Source of the DNA: Actinotalea soli
GTDB taxonomy: Bacteria; Actinomycetota; Actinomycetes; Actinomycetales; Cellulomonadaceae
NCBI RefSeq assembly: GCF_017565425.1
Contig: NZ_JAGEMK010000012.1
Span: 1 to 64,000, forward strand
DNA: 64,000 bases
Direction of reading: 5' to 3'
Of this stretch, positions 63,047 through 64,000 are shown one piece after another. Each line of letters opens with the position of its first letter. The stretch's first letter is position 1. The notes beneath the pieces were generated by a model that was not told where the DNA came from, did not search any database, and saw only the letters and a list, made by a program, of their open reading frames with translations. The position numbers and the translations under genes were made by a program.

Positions 63047-63461
63047 CGACGCCGCGTCGCGCGACGGTCCGCGCGCCGACGACCACCACCACGGTGGCGA
63101 TCCCGACGGCCCCCGCGACCGCGGCGATCGAGAACCGCCCAGAACCATCGGATCCCGCTGCCACGACGACGGCGACGGCGGCGCCGACCATGGCGACGAC
63201 CAGTGCGCTGCGACCGGCGAGCTCGACCCGACGCGTGGCATCGGGGCGGGGCAGGACCGCGGCGACGACCGCCACGAGGACGGCGGAGACCCCCGAGACC
63301 CCGGCGACGACGAGGAACGTCGGCTGCTCGGAGGGGCCCGCCGCGAGCCCGGCGGCGATGGCGACCCCGAGGAGCAGGAGCGCCACGAACCAGGCCAGGA
63401 GGGAGACGAGCAGCATCGTGGCCGGGGGCAGCGGAGACGCCACCTGGGCTGTGCGGTCCAC
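63036..63461 (-). CDS. small membrane protein, unrecognised
   Basis: Hydrophobic protein of 141 residues with four predicted helices (LLVSLLAWFVALLLLGVAIA; VVAGVSGVSAVLVAVVAAVL; SALVVAMVGAAVAVVVAAG; AGAVGIATVVVVVGARTV). No family recognised. GTG start 63461 is preceded by GGGGG; a TAGGCT -10 candidate is at 63502-63507. It ends inside a 16-bp tandem repeat shared with the MerR gene. Confidence 0.7.
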   Translation of the reverse strand: MDRTAQVASPLPPATMLLVSLLAWFVALLLLGVAIAAGLAAGPSEQPTFLVVAGVSGVSAVLVAVVAAVLPRPDATRRVELAGRSALVVAMVGAAVAVVVAAGSDGSGRFSIAAVAGAVGIATVVVVVGARTVARRGVATR

Positions 63462-63501
63462 CGTGATGCCCCCTCGTGCATGCCCGTGCGTGCTCGCGGG
63501 C

Positions 63502-63507
63502 AGCCTA
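63502..63507 (-). promoter_or_regulatory. -10 candidate (TAGGCT) for small membrane protein
   Basis: TAGGCT on the minus strand within GATAGGCT, about 40 bases before the GTG start. Unlike the other examples this implies a short leader. Confidence 0.35.
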
Positions 63508-63585
63508 TCGGGCAAGGGCGCCCTCCGGTCGGACGCCCTCACCTGGTCCGCCGGGACCACCCCACCCGGTCCGGGCAGACCCCAC

Positions 63586-64000
63586 CTAGTCCGCCCTGAC
63601 CACCGGGTCGCGCAGGACCGATCGCAGCAGGGGCCGGGTGCTCTCGACGGCGCCGAGCACCAGGAGAACCCCGCCGGTCAGGCAGACGGCGAGCATCACC
63701 ATGCCGCCCGGGCTGCTCACCCCGGTGAGCCCGAGCCACGGCGCGAACATGAGCACCGAGGTCGCCGTCGACCCGACGACCACGAACAGCAGAGGACCGA
63801 GGACCTCACGACGTCGCACCTCGTCGAGCAGCTCGGCCGGCACGCCCGCAAGGTGCTGCAGGCCGTACTCGCGACGTCGGTCGAGGACCGAGGCCGCCTG
63901 CGCCACCCCGGCCGAGACGGCGGCGAGGACGAAGGCGATGACCAGGGTCAGCAGGGCGCCGGTGCTCAGGTCGGTGAGGAGCAGCTGTTGGTCGGCGTCG
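63586..64000 (-). CDS. FtsX-like permease, C-terminal part (partial)
   Basis: Reading frame open to the right edge, so the gene is incomplete. The visible 137 residues end with two helices and resemble the C-terminal half of FtsX/MacB-type permease domains: LLLTDLSTGALLTLVIAFVL, an ASVLDRRREYGLQHLAGVPA segment (the conserved R-x-R-x-E-x-G-L-x-x-x-x-G loop), and a final SVLMFAPWLGLTG and MVMLAVCLTGGVLLVLGAV. It belongs to an ABC exporter whose other genes lie beyond the window. Confidence 0.8.
   Translation of the reverse strand, partial: DADQQLLLTDLSTGALLTLVIAFVLAAVSAGVAQAASVLDRRREYGLQHLAGVPAELLDEVRRREVLGPLLFVVVGSTATSVLMFAPWLGLTGVSSPGGMVMLAVCLTGGVLLVLGAVESTRPLLRSVLRDPVVRAD

Overview
The window is chromosomal DNA from a high-GC Gram-positive actinobacterium, most likely in the order Micrococcales (Cellulomonas/Sanguibacter/Promicromonospora-like). 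I cannot fix the genus from sequence alone. The evidence is the very high GC at third codon positions, many GTG starts, ATGA and GTGA gene overlaps, and actinobacterial marker genes: GlnR, WhiB4, a mycobacterial-type Crp, ClpC, DUF2516, a fused MrpAB and an SSI-domain lipoprotein. No insertion sequence, prophage, CRISPR array or defence island is visible. The first ~60 bases are G homopolymers typical of a contig edge.

Layout. 0.08-8.5 kb is a carbohydrate-utilisation locus: LipO/LplB/YtcP-type ABC importer, GH3 beta-glucosidase, divergent LacI repressor and acetyl-xylan-esterase-like hydrolase, with shared operator-like motifs. 8.5-16 kb holds an aldo/keto reductase, AlkA, TrmL, a serine beta-lactamase-fold hydrolase, catalase with its Fur-family regulator, and an MFS exporter. 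16-20.6 kb is a second uptake operon (NMT1-type binding protein, permease, ATPase) with an isochorismatase-fold amidohydrolase and a divergent GntR/FCD regulator. 20.7-25.3 kb has ClpC, a HAD phosphatase and an alpha/beta hydrolase with its TetR regulator.

26-34.3 kb is a conserved actinobacterial housekeeping block (Dtd, asparaginase, DUF2516, GGDEF cyclase, FUSC protein, YgfZ, nitrobindin-like protein, a 35-residue membrane peptide, DsrE, GlnR). 34.3-40.4 kb is a complete Mrp Na+/H+ antiporter operon (AB-fused, C, D, E, F, G) preceded by a structured leader and a coupled 37-codon ORF. 41-48 kb resembles the Mycobacterium nth-crp-RidA-DUF4177-whiB4-ponA2-phosphoesterase neighbourhood, followed by tRNA-Pro(CGG). 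48-52.7 kb has a NUDIX hydrolase and two ABC export modules, one under a YtrA-type GntR with a striking 40-bp palindromic operator. 53-55.3 kb is asd-lysC. The remainder carries an SSI lipoprotein, an ABC exporter, DUF5063-recR-dnaX, a MerR regulator, a small membrane protein and a truncated FtsX-like permease.

How it works together. Several units pair a regulator with a visible palindrome in its own promoter (LacI, GntR/FCD, TetR, YtrA, MerR). About ten genes carry a TAnnnT -10 box exactly six bases before the start codon, which predicts leaderless mRNAs. The most unusual items are the mrpA leader with its coupled small ORF, the 61-bp tandem dyad repeats near dtd, the RsiG-like protein beside crp, and two proteins lacking expected catalytic or ligand residues (hydrolase at 40.4 kb, nitrobindin-like protein at 31.5 kb).
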